Assembly (NCBI GenBank): GCA_019914945.1
Contig: CM034103.1
Location: 7,564,001 to 7,628,000 of the forward strand
Source: Typha latifolia
Taxonomy: Eukaryota > Streptophyta > Magnoliopsida > Poales > Typhaceae
DNA: 64,000 nt
Direction of reading: 5' to 3'
Below the pieces are notes generated by a model that did not search any database, was not told the origin of the DNA, and worked only from the letters and a program-made list of their open reading frames with translations. Shown here one piece after another: positions 12,476 to 22,369 of this stretch. Both the position numbers and the translations under genes were made by a program. Position 1 is the first letter of the stretch. Each line of letters begins with the position of its first letter.

Positions 12476-13282
12476 GCCTGTAGCCCAACCCAAGTCCGAG
12501 ATGGGCTGGGCCGCACCCAGCCCAACCTCACAGCCAATCTCCCATCCTCACCCGAGGCATGCCGAGAAGAAAGGGAGTGGTTGTCGGCGATTGCCGACAC
12601 TAACAGTTAGCCACTCACCTACTGGCCCTTCTCTCCGACTGGGGGAAAATGCACACGAGGTGCCGACCGGTGAGGAAACACGATTGACATGGAAGGGAGA
12701 GCTCAATGGCGACGAGGGAGCGGATCAGCAAGTCACCAGAAAGATCAATGAAAGACCCATGCTAGAAGGATGTGGGGGTCGAGGGGAGTGTGCATAGTGC
12801 ACAAGCGGCCAGCTAAGGTGGCCGGCGGCGAGAGGAAAGGCTCCTCCAATGTCGGCGGCCATAGAGTTGGCCACACCGTCGCCCAGGGTACGAGAACCCT
12901 GAAGCAAGGTGCCAATGACTCCCCTTTATGGAGGTGAAGCTATCGGGGCCGGCACGGGAAAGCACGAAGCCGCCAGTCGGCCAATCACTCAACAAGGCCG
13001 ACGATGAGGAAGAAGGAAGAGAGAAGGCACTAACAAAATTATTAACCCAAATTAACCTCTTGAGCTGGAAGGAGACTTACCGACGAGTTGATCCGCGGCG
13101 ATGGCAAGCTTCGACGACACTCCGGCACACGAGAAGAGAAAATGGAGAGAGTGGCGGCTGTAGGGGGTTGAAAAGAAAAGAAGAAGGAAAAGAAGAGAGG
13201 GAGGGGGAAAGGGTAAGGCAACGCATGTGCCAAGCACGTGCGCTCACTATTTTTTTTTTAATAACTTGAATAGGATGTTACA

Positions 13283-13971
13283 GACAACATTTTATTTCTT
13301 ACTAAACCCCAAGCCTATTTTTGACAAAATCCATGGTCTTTCTTCTTCTCTCTTCCTCTCTTTAGTTCCCTCTCAAAAGTCACCCGAGCGACGATTTGTC
13401 TCTCTCTCAACGATTTTCGCACCCAAACTAAAAGGAACCCCTTGAAATGGGTGCATCAATAGCAAACCTTGAGCATTATACTCTCTCTCTCTCTCAATGT
13501 AAGCTCTTGTCTTCACTCACTTTTAGTCACCCTCCTTTTCCTCTCTATCACTGTCAATTTCTCCATCCCTTAAATCTCACCACAGGGAGAGTTAATGTGA
13601 GAACTAGTTCTCATGAATGTAATGTGTGATTCTATTATGTGATGGGTTGTATTTTTGGATTTTGCCACTTGATTGATAACATTCGACTTGACGTAATTGA
13701 AACTTTGAAACGTAACATAATGCACCATCTAAGAGCCATATGATCATCTATAAGAACTGAATACTTAGCTCTTTTTTTGTTTGTTTCGCAAATAAAATAT
13801 CATATTCATATAAGTGCTATTATTTGATAAAATGGATAAATCCATGTCCTATCATATATTTTGCACTCAAATTGCTTATGCAAGTCTAGGTAATCATGCC
13901 AAGATTAGTCATTTTGGTGAGATTATAAGATTGTGATGTTGCTAGTCTCTCAAATAATGTTTTTGATTTAG
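13283..13971. other. Spacer between LTR F0 and the MITE copy 2
   Basis: No gene I can support. CT-rich patches (13335-13500) resemble a plant 5' leader, but no conserved ORF follows. The short ORFs here look random. Confidence 0.4.
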
Positions 13972-14173
13972 AGGGTATTCGGTTGCTAGAAAGTGAAAGT
14001 AGAAAGTACCAACTTTATATAACTTCTCTACTACTAATGTTTGGTTGCAAAAAATAAATTAGAGTGACTTTGTAATCTATCAAAAATAGTTTCATTTTTT
14101 TTTCATTAAGAGAGTCACTTCATTAAAATGAAATACTTCAATGAACTCCATTTTCTAGTAACCAAACACGCCC
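13972..14173. mobile_element. MITE-like element, copy 2
   Basis: GGGTATTCGGTTGCTAGAAAGTG at the left and TTTTCTAGTAACCAAACACGCCC at the right form inverted ends. The interior is the same family as 4767-4994. About 202 bp, between LTR F0 and copia A. Confidence 0.65.
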
Positions 14174-14492
14174 TTATCAAATGTTGGCAAGCTTCTTTAT
14201 ATATGAATATATTAGCGTCTTTTAATTCTCTACTATACTAACCGATAACAATGATTAACTTTCTACTTGTTGTAAATTAGTAATTCGTTGATATTTGTTA
14301 GGTTTTTAATTATTGGCAATTGTGTACAAAATATTCTAAATGTATTTTTACATGTATATGAGCTTTATATAAGTCTAGAATATCTCTGGTTTGAAGAATT
14401 GCAAAATTATTGGAGAAAAGCTGTTGAGTTCACACCGCGTTCACAAACGTGTTCGAACGCGGTGCGTTCACAAATGCGTTCGAACGCGGGTA

Positions 14493-15499
14493 TATTAGGG
14501 TTTTTTTTTGTTGGCAATTGTGTACAAAATATTCTAAGTGTATTTTTTCATGTATATGAGCTTTACACAAGTCTAGAATATCTCTAGTTTGAAGAATTGC
14601 AAGATTATTGGAGAAAAGCCGTCGAGTTCACATCGCATTCACAAACGCGTTCGAACGCGAAATCTGCGTTCACACAAACAGAAAGCTGCGTTCACAAACA
14701 CGTTCGAACGCGGGTACTGCGTTCACACAGGTAGAGAGCCGCGTTCACAAACGCATTCGAACGCGGGTATTGCGTTCACACAAACAGAGAGTCGCGTTCA
14801 CAAACGCGTTCGAACGTGGGGTATTGCGTTCACACAGACCGAGAGTTGCGTTCACAAATGCGTTCGAACGCAACCTGAAGAATTCAAGTTGTCGCGTTCG
14901 AATATACTCGGGCCCATTCGAACGTACCTGAGTTCAAGTCATGCCGTTCGAATGCACCAACGAAGTTTGATAAAATTGGACTTTCGTGAGTACGGATAAG
15001 ACTTGGATTTGGCTCTATCTTGGAGATCATATATAAGGATTGTGATGCCCTATCTCTAAAGGGTTGAAGAAGCATTATTGAAGGAGACTTCTTGAGGCTA
15101 TATCGGTTCTTCAACTAACAAGATTCCACTCATCTACAAAATTAATCTTTCGTCTTAAGGGCAATCTAGACGAAAGATCAATCTCGAGGGTTACTGAGAT
15201 TGGACTTCAATCATGAGAAGCAGTGAATCGTGGGTTCTAGTGAGCAAGACTGAGAAGAACAAAGTCGTTTGGATCGACGGGTTGTTTTGTGAGTCAGTCT
15301 TGTAACTACTACTATTCTAGTGATTGGTTTTGATCCGAGTTTGGATCCGTGGTTTTTTCCCGTTTGGATTTTTCCACGTTAAAATCTTGACATTCATCTC
15401 TGCTTTCGTTCCTAATATTTCTACGGACTTTTACTTAAGCGAACGAGTGATATCATTGCCTAGTATTTAGATACATACTTGTGTCTAGTGGTTATTTTA
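14493..15499 (+). mobile_element. Solo LTR of the copia A/B family nested in the copia A 5' LTR
   Basis: 1007 bp. Starts TATTAGGGTTTTTTTTTGTT (TG decayed to TA) and ends GTGTCTAGTGGTTATTTTA (CA decayed to TA). It is bounded by the perfect 5-bp repeat GGGTA at 14488-14492 and 15500-15504. The host LTR sequence 'CGCGGGTA...TTTGCGTTCAC' joins correctly when it is removed. It is an insertion into its own family followed by LTR-LTR recombination. It holds five tandem units of about 54 bp with the TTCGAA palindrome (14640-14880). Confidence 0.88.
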
Positions 15500-15828
15500 G
15501 GGTATTTGCGTTCACACAGACCGAGAGCTGCTTTCACAAACACGTTCGAACGCGGGTACTTGCGTTCACACAGACCGAGAGCTGCGTTCACAAACGCGGG
15601 TACTACGTTCACACAGACCGAGAGCTGTGTTCACAAACGCGTTCGAACGCAACCTGAAGAATTCAAGTTGTCGTGTTCGAACGCACTCGAGCCGTTCGAA
15701 CGCACCTGAGATCAAGTCATGCCGTTCGAACGCACTTGGGCCGCATTCGAACGCACCAACGAAGTTTGAAAAAATTGGACTTTTGTGAGTACGGATAAGA
15801 CTTGGATTTGGCTCTATCTTGGAGATCA

Positions 15829-15837
15829 TATATAAGG
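15829..15837 (+). promoter_or_regulatory. TATA box of the copia LTR
   Basis: TATATAAGG in the invariant context GAGATCATATATAAGGATTG. The same block recurs in the inner solo LTR (near 15033), the A 3' LTR (near 26634), the B 5' LTR (52187-52195) and the B 3' LTR (near 60537). This conservation and its mid-LTR position support a U3 promoter. Confidence 0.65.
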
Positions 15838-16298
15838 ATTATGATGCCCATCTCTAAAGGGTTGAAGAAGCATTATTGAAAGAGACTTCTCGAGGCTACA
15901 TCGATTCTTCAACTAACAAGGTTCCATTCATCTACAAAACTTAATCTCTCGTCTTAAAGGCTATCTAGACGAAAGATCAATCTCGAGGGTTACTGAGGTT
16001 GGACTTCAATCACGAGAAGCAGTGAATCGTGGGTTCTAGCGAGCAGGATTGAGAGGAACAAAGTCGTTTGGATCGACGGGTTGTTTTGTGAGTCAGTCTT
16101 GTAACTGATACTATTCTAGTGATTAGTTTTGATCCGAGTTTGGATCCGTTGTTTTTTTCCGTTTAGGTTTTTCTACGTTAAAATCTTGGTGTTCATCTTT
16201 GCTTTCGTTCTTAATATTTCTACGGACTTTTATTTAAGCGAACGAGTGATATCATTGCCTAGTATTTAGATACATACTTGTGTCTAGGGGTTTTTCAA

Positions 16299-16310
16299 TT
16301 GGTATCAGAG
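16299..16310 (+). other. Primer binding site, copia A
   Basis: TTGGTATCAGAG starts two bases after the 5' LTR terminal CA, the usual plant copia PBS complementary to the 3' end of initiator tRNA-Met. The next base is T where copia B has C (GAGCAGG). Confidence 0.9.
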
Positions 16311-16346
16311 TAGGTTCTCTCACCCTTTGAGAGAGATCAGATAGGC

Positions 16347-17920
16347 ATGGATTTTCATAGAGATGGACCATCATCTATTAGACCTCCTATCCTAGATGGA
16401 TCAAATTATGGATATTGGAAAGCTAGGATGAGAGCTTACTTGAAGTCTATAGATGAACGAGTATGGTTTGCCATTGTGAACGGTTGAAGTCCACCAATGT
16501 ACATGGTGGATGATAAACTTGCTGAAAAACTGATAGAGTCATGGGGTAGGTCAGATTATGAAAAAGTTGGATGGAATAGCAAGGCAATAAATGTAATTTT
16601 TAGTTGTGTTTCCTCGGAAGAATTTAGAAGAATTTCTACTTGTGAGATAGCAAAAGAAACTTGAACGATCTTAAAACTACCCACGAAGGAACTATGGCTA
16701 TAAAACTGTCTAAACTTCAGAGGTTGACTACTAGTTTTGAAACTCTACGTGTGGAGGAGAATGAGACATTTCATGAGTTCTATACAAAGCTGAGTGATAT
16801 AGTCAACTCCAGTTTCAACCTAGGAGAGAAAATTCCTAAAAACAGAATTGTCCGTAAGATCCTTAGGTCTCTTCGAGAAAGGTTTCAAGCGAAAGTTACA
16901 GCTATTGAGGAAAGTAAAGATATCGATTCTATGAAAGTTGAACAATTGGTAGGAAATCTACAAACATTTAAGTCCAGTATTTCAAAACCGAGGAAGTCCA
17001 AAGGGATTGCTTTATCCACAGTTGAACAAAATATAGAGGAGTCTGATGATAAAGGTGATTTAGATGTTGAGATGTTGGCCATATTCGTCAAAAAGTTCAA
17101 TAAATTCTTTCGGAAGTCAAACAAGTTGAATGTTGACAAACTTGAGAAAAGCAAAGTCTTTGTGAAAAAGAAGAATACTGCGAGTTCGAATATAGGTGTG
17201 AGTAACAACTGTGTCAAACAGAAAAATAAGAATTCTGAGAATAAAGTTCGATGTTTTGAATGTTCTGGTTTTAGACACATAGCACAAGAATGCCCTAATC
17301 GCCTTAAGAAGAAGGGTAAAGCTATGAAAGTTACTTGGGATGACTCAGATGAATCTGATGATGATTCTGGAAAAGATGAAAAAAACTTTGTTGCTTTTGT
17401 CTCTTCTCTACTTAATATCGATTCTGTTGTTGATACTGATAGTACAGATGATCAGGATATATTACCAGCTGAGGAAGATGAATTTGAAATTCAAAAGGCG
17501 TATAATGACCTGTACTTGGAGTCGTTTAAACTCAAGAAAAGCAATCTTAGACTACTTCAACGACTCAAGGTAATCAAACTAGAAAGAATTCAATTTGAGA
17601 AGAAGTACAAATTGGAACTTGAACGTGTCGAAGACCTTTCTAAACAACTTGACAATGCAAAAAATAAAATGAAGGCTGATGAAATTGAACTAGAGCGACT
17701 GAATAAGGAAGTGACATTTCTAAAAGGGAAGAACAAACTTGACGAGATTCTAAAGGCTCAGATATCTGGAAAAGATAGGTATGGTGTTGGATACACTAGT
17801 AATTCAAATAATAATAAAACTGTCTTCGTTTCTGCAGGTATACAAAAGGAAGAATATCTGAAGTCATCAACCGCATTTACAAAGCAATCCTGGATGAATG
17901 CTTCTAAAGGTAAACTTTAG
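16347..17920 (+). pseudogene. Copia A gag (UBN2-type), frameshifted
   Basis: Starts at ATG 16347 (AGGCATGGATTTTCATAG, same position as in copia B). The N-terminal 'ILDGSNYGYWKARM' type block and the long helical gag core (RLTTSFETLR, FYTKLSDIVNSSFNLGE) are typical of Sirevirus gag. A CCHC knuckle CFECSGFRHIAQEC follows, with the usual Gly changed to Arg. Breaks seen against copia B: TGA near 16484, loss of 1 nt near 16672, and a 44-bp deletion at about 17905 that ends the frame at 17920. A coiled-coil-like Lys/Glu-rich segment lies between the two zinc knuckles. Confidence 0.88.
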
Positions 17921-18452
17921 TCACACTCCTCGACAAAAGGTGAGTAGAAAATGGTTTGTTCCGACATGCTATCATTGCGGCATTCTAGGGCATATTCGAC
18001 CTCATTGTAAAATTTTGCAAAAACCTAGAACTGTTTTCATTTATGGGATGAAAACAAAGGCCATATGGGTCAAGAAAAGTGATTTGAAATGTTATGTTGT
18101 GCATACAGCCTTCAAAGCTTTAAATTTTGATTTGTGGTATTTAGACAGTGGCTGTTCAAGACATATGTCGGGTGATAAGTCGTTATTTTCTAATCTTGAA
18201 AACCATGAAGGGGGAGTTGTGACATTCGGAGATGATAATTCATCCAAGGTAATATGTAAAGGAAAGGTAAGTTCGCTGGGGGTTTCTATTCTTGAAAATG
18301 TTCTTTATGTTAAGGGCTTAAAAGCAAATCTTCTGAGTACCAGTCAATTTTGTGATGAAGATTATAAGGTAAAATTTTCCAAAAATGATTGTACTATTTT
18401 AGATCATGGTGGTAATGTTATATATTATGGATCTAGAACATTTGATAATTGA
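17921..18452 (+). pseudogene. Copia A second zinc knuckle and aspartic protease
   Basis: Continues in a different frame after the 44-bp deletion. It carries a second CCHC (CYHCGILGHIRPHC), then the protease active site WYLDSGCSRHMSGD and the conserved VTFGDDNSSKV and LYVKGLKANLLS blocks. A TGA at 18450-18452 replaces the TGT codon seen in copia B. The protease would cleave the Gag-Pol polyprotein. Confidence 0.88.
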
Positions 18453-19490
18453 TATGCTGTTAGAACGTCACATAAACTAAAATTTAACAGTGCCTCTTTC
18501 GACATTGCAGATCTTTGGCATCAACGTCTTAGACATGTGAATCACAAGGAATTATTTACTCTGTCCAAACAAGAAGTGGTAAGAGGAATACCAAAGATGA
18601 AAGAAATGTCAAAAAGAGTGTGCGGTTCGTATCAAATTGGAAAACAAATTCGGATCTCACACAAGAAGGTAAATGCAGCTACCACCGACCGTGTGCTTCA
18701 ATTAGTTCACATGGACTTGATGGGTCCAACAAAAACGGAAAGTCTTGGAGGTAAACGCTATATATTCTTAATGGTCGATGATTATTCCAAATATACCTAG
18801 GTTACCTTTCTACGTAAGAAGTCTGAAACCTTTGAAGTTTTTAAATCACTATGCTTAAAATTGCAGAATGAAAAATCTACAACCCTAGTTAGGATTCATT
18901 CTGATCATGATAGAGAATTTGAAAATGAAAATTTTTCTATATTTTGTGATTCTCTTGGTATTCAACATGAGTTTTCAGCTCCTATAACTCCACAATAGAA
19001 CGGGATTGTTGAAAGAAAGAACCGAGTTGTGCAGGAAATGGCTAGGGTTATGCTTCATGCTAAACAGGTTACTCAAAGGTTTTGGGCAGAGGCGGTCAAT
19101 ACAGCGGTACATGTGATAAATCATGTTTATCTAAGACCAGGTACAAAAATGACTCCTTATGAAATCTGGAAAGGTAAGAAACCTAGAGTTAAATATTTTC
19201 GAGTTTTTGGTAGTAATTGTTATATCTTGCGTGATCGAGAATATTTGACTAAATTTGACACTAGAAGTAGCGAAGGCATCTTCTTAGGGTATTCGAATAA
19301 TAGCAGAGCCTATAGAGTATTTAATCTTGACACTTCTACTGTTATGGAATCTGCTAATGTTATGATAGATGAATTCACTACTGATTTAACTGATGCTACT
19401 CCTATTTCTGTTTTTGCAGATACATATGACGAAGAAATAGGAAAGCAGCTTGATCTAGAAATTGAGAATTAGGACGAGGACAAAGTTGAA
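18453..19490 (+). pseudogene. Copia A integrase
   Basis: GAG-pre-integrase zinc region (LWHQRLRHVNHKE...CGSYQIGK; the first Cys-X2-Cys is broken, Tyr instead of the Cys in copia B), then the rve core: first Asp in HMDLMGP, second in the SDHDREFEN-like block, Glu in NGIVERKNR. Nonsense codons sit at 18798-18800 (TGG to TAG) and 18996-18998 (CAG to TAG), both transitions relative to copia B. The remaining frame runs to 19472. Confidence 0.88.
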
Positions 19491-19775
19491 ATGAACAAAG
19501 ATGACTGCAACGTACTGGAACCATCTGCCAGAGTGAAATCAGATCATCCACTGTCAAAAGTGATCGGAGACGTAAATGAATCCATGATTGATTTAATTGA
19601 AGCTACTCCTATTTCTGTTTCTGTAGATACATATGACGAAGAAATATGAAAGGAGTTTGATCTGGAAATTGAGAATCAGGATGAGGACAAAGTTAAAATG
19701 AACCATCTGTTAGAGTGAAATCAAATCATCCACTGTCACAAGTGATCGGAGACGTGAATGAACCAATTAAGACAA
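19363..19775 (+). repeat. Tandem duplication in the integrase-RT linker of copia A
   Basis: The segment around TTTAACTGATGCTACTCCTATTTCTG (from 19363) through GATCGGAGACGTAAATGAA is repeated, diverged, from about 19583 to 19768. Copia B has one copy only (55755-55978). The duplication shifts frame and carries its own stops. Confidence 0.8.
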
Positions 19776-19837
19776 GATGACAAATCCAAAGTGAGGTATC
19801 ATTTACTTGTTATACATCTTCTTTTGAACCTAAAAAT

Positions 19838-20737
19838 GTGAAGGAAGCATTGTTAGACGATTCTTGGTTTAATGCTATGCATGAGGAATTAGAGCAATTT
19901 TCTAGGAATGATGTTTGGTATTTAGTTCCTAGACCTAAAAATATGAACGTCATTGGAATAAAATGGATTTACAAGAATAAAAGTGATGAACATGGCAATA
20001 TAGTTCAAAATAAAGCTAGACTCGTAGCACAGGGATATACTCAGGTTGAGGCTATAGATTTTGATGAGACATTTGCTCCTGTTGCTAGATTAGAATCTAT
20101 TCGTATATTGTTTGCTATTGCTTGTCACTTAAAATTTAAATTGTTTCAAATGGATGTTAAAAGTGCTTTCTTGAATGGTACTCTGAATGAAGATGTTTAT
20201 TTGGAACAACCGAAAGGGTTCGAAGATCAAAAATTTCCTTCTCATGTGTTTAAACTAAAAAAGGCCATTTACGGGCTAAAACAAGCTCCAAAAGCTTGGT
20301 ATGAGAAGTTGACCACTTTTTTAGTGGATGCGGGGTTCACTCGAGGGGGAGTGGACAAGACATTGTTCATTAGACGGTCGAACAAGAGTTTAGTTGTGGC
20401 ACAAATATATGTGGATGACATTGTCTTCGGGGCAACGAGTCAATCGTTAGCTAAGGAGTTTGCAGATCTCATGCATAGTCATTTTGAGATGAGCATGATG
20501 GGTGAGTTGAAGTTTTTTTTAGGACTTTAAATTACTCAATTGGAAAGAGGGATATTTATCGCTCAAACCAAGTATGCTAAGGATCTTGTGACTAAATTCT
20601 GTTTAGAAAATGCAAAACATGCTAGAACTCCTATGAGTACAACTACCAAACTAGGTAAGGATATTTCAGGAAAAAGTGTCGATCAGACACTGTATAGGAG
20701 CATGATTGGTAGTCTTTTGTACTTAACTGCTAGTTGA
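19838..20737 (+). pseudogene. Copia A reverse transcriptase
   Basis: RVT_2 type copia RT. Visible blocks are [70 protein letters not shown], the catalytic YVDD (QIYVDDIVFGAT) and MSMMGELKFFLGL. The core is open from 19838 to 20530. It stops at 20528-20530 (GAA to TAA) and again at 20735-20737. This is the best-preserved RT in the window. Confidence 0.92.
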
Positions 20738-21352
20738 TTAGACATTGCATTTAGTGTCGGTGTGTGTGCTAAGTTTCAGTCTGAACCTAAGGAGACATAT
20801 TTGTTTGCTGTGAAACGTATCATAAAATATGTCGGTGGCACAGTTGACTTAAGTATCTGGTTTACATATGACTCGGGAGCTATCATATCTGGATACACGG
20901 ATTCTAATTGGGCAGGTTCATGTGATGAAAGAAAAAATAACTCAGGTGGATGTTTTTATATTGGAAACAATCTGGTTGCTTGGCACAGTAAGAAACAAAA
21001 CTCGATATCTTTATCTACTGTGGAGGCCGAGTATATTGCAGCGGGAAGTTGTTGTTCTCAGTTACTATGGATGAAACAGATGGTCAAAGATTACGGTATT
21101 GAACAAGATACTATGGTGCTTTAATGTGACAACATGAGTGCTATTAATATATCGAAAAATCCTGTTCAACACTCGTGTATAAAACATATTGATATCCGAC
21201 ATCATTTTATATGCGAGTTAGTTGAAGACAAAACAATAGCACTAGAATATGTTGAGACCGAGAAACAGTTGGGTGATCTATTTACAAAACCTTTGGATTT
21301 ACAGAGATTTGAGTATCTTGGTACTTCTTTAGGGATTTGTGCTTTGGATTGA
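20738..21352 (+). pseudogene. Copia A RNase H
   Basis: RNase H blocks SGYTDSNWAGS, KNNSGGCFYIGNNLVAWHSKKQ, LSTVEAEYIAA, DIRHHFICELVED and LGDLFTKPLD. A TAA at 21122-21124 interrupts it; the frame then resumes to its natural end at 21350-21352. The C-terminal part (21177-21419) is exactly what copia B lacks. Confidence 0.9.
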
Positions 21353-21780
21353 TTTTTTTTTTGGTTTGCGTGGTTTGGTTTGCGTGTTTCTTTTTTATTA
21401 ATTCTTTTCATTTCTTTTTAGTTTCAGATTTGTCGAGAGTTTTTTTATCATAAAAAAAAATTGATGCACTCCTAGATTCAATAATATACTCTTGACATAA
21501 AAATATAATTTTTCTTTTGATTATGAGTTATTATAGTCAATTTTGTCATATTGTAGTATATTGTATCATTTTTGATTTATTCACTCTCTCGACTTCTATG
21601 AGAATTAAAGTAAATTTAATGCACTCATAACGTGTGTATATTTTTGAGTGAGCATGACATCATAATTTTTTTTTTAAATAGCTCACTATTGACTTTGATT
21701 TGCACAGTTTGACCTCATGCTTAGTCATCACAAATGTATTCATAAAAGATTAATAAAAATGTATTCATTACAGTTTGACC
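21353..21780 (+). other. Copia A region between pol and the extra ORF (shortened)
   Basis: AT-rich non-coding sequence collinear with 57360-57690 of copia B. Copia A then lacks about 1.4 kb (the equivalent of 57690-59150 in B) holding the leader, palindrome cluster and first part of the extra ORF. Confidence 0.7.
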
Positions 21781-21799
21781 TCATGCTTATTCGTGCAGA

Positions 21800-22176
21800 A
21801 CTCCAACTTCTTCATGGTGAGTTCCGGTATCCATCGTCTGCTCCACTTCCTGATGTCAACAAATATGCTGGTACTGTGTGAATCAAAGGGGAACGTTGGA
21901 AGAGCAACATGATGCCTCATGCGAAACTGACATCAGTGGCTTGCATGCTTCATCTGCTTTGTCTGTACAACATCACCCCAAGACTCTCCATGTAACAACA
22001 CAATCCCCCCCCCAAAAAAAAATTATAGGCACGACGCGACCGACCACACTGTGGCCGACCTCGTGCACATGCCAGCTGCTCATGCAGCTTGGTGGGGCGC
22101 CACGCACCTGCGGCCAGCTAGCCGCGGTGGGCCCCGGCGCCGCCACTACTCCTCCTCCACCGCCTTCTCTCTTTCT

Positions 22177-22225
<49 letters not shown>

Positions 22226-22326
22226 TCTCTCTCGGCCACCCTCTCACTCTACTCTCTCTCTCTATACCGACACCTTCCTTGGAGCCGCCGCCGCCGCCGG
22301 TGAGACCTCTCACTCCCCCTCTCTTT

Positions 22327-22369
<43 letters not shown>

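Larger units (their letters stand above)
7346..13282 (-). mobile_element. Solo LTR F0 (minus), interrupted by solo LTR F1
   Basis: Left end TGAAACACCCGCC, right end AATAGGATGTTACA, so in minus sense it runs TGTAACA...GTTTCA. The flanking 5-mers are GATAA (7341-7345) and GACAA (13283-13287), a TSD with one transition. Subtracting the F1 insertion (9249-12475 plus its 5-bp TSD) leaves about 2.7 kb. The sequence resembles the other F-family LTRs (phrases on 'gtcatgagc...ctcaatgaat...cttacc' type and the T-run before GTTACA). No gag or pol lies inside, so it is read as a solo LTR. The TGTAAC...GTTACA ends with a 5-bp TSD are typical of long LTRs of Tekay/Del-like chromoviruses, but the lineage is an inference. 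Confidence 0.75.
14296..16297 (+). repeat. Copia A 5' LTR, interrupted
   Basis: TG...CA LTR. Without the inner solo LTR and its TSD it is about 990 bp, against 1045 bp for the 3' LTR. Contains the tandem GCGTTCACAAACGCG/TTCGAACGCG array (15505-15650), scattered GTTCGAACGCAC copies (15680-15760) and a TATATAAGG box. Confidence 0.9.

Noticed and set aside
12328..13269. Several overlapping ORFs in GC-rich sequence
   Set aside because: They straddle the F1/F0 LTR border, have no motif, and the sequence rejoins as LTR F0 after removing F1.
7346..13282. F elements as DNA transposons with TGTAAC inverted ends
   Set aside because: The TSD is 5 bp in five cases, the inverted ends are only about 6 bp, and TG...CA termini fit LTRs. 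No transposase.
14640..14880. Regular GCGTTCGAACGCG/GCGTTCACAC units looked like a CRISPR array
   Set aside because: Units are contiguous tandem repeats inside copia LTRs, the 'spacers' are themselves repeated, and the context is a plant genome. They are LTR satellites.
14589..14999. ORFs of repeated Arg-Ser-Gln-Thr/Asn-Ala-Gly and Ala-Phe-Thr-Asn units in the copia LTRs (also 26151-26564, 51726-51950, 60149-60364)
   Set aside because: Open in several frames and both strands because the 54-bp or 27-bp unit is a multiple of three. They lie in U3 or upstream of TATA; no protein family.
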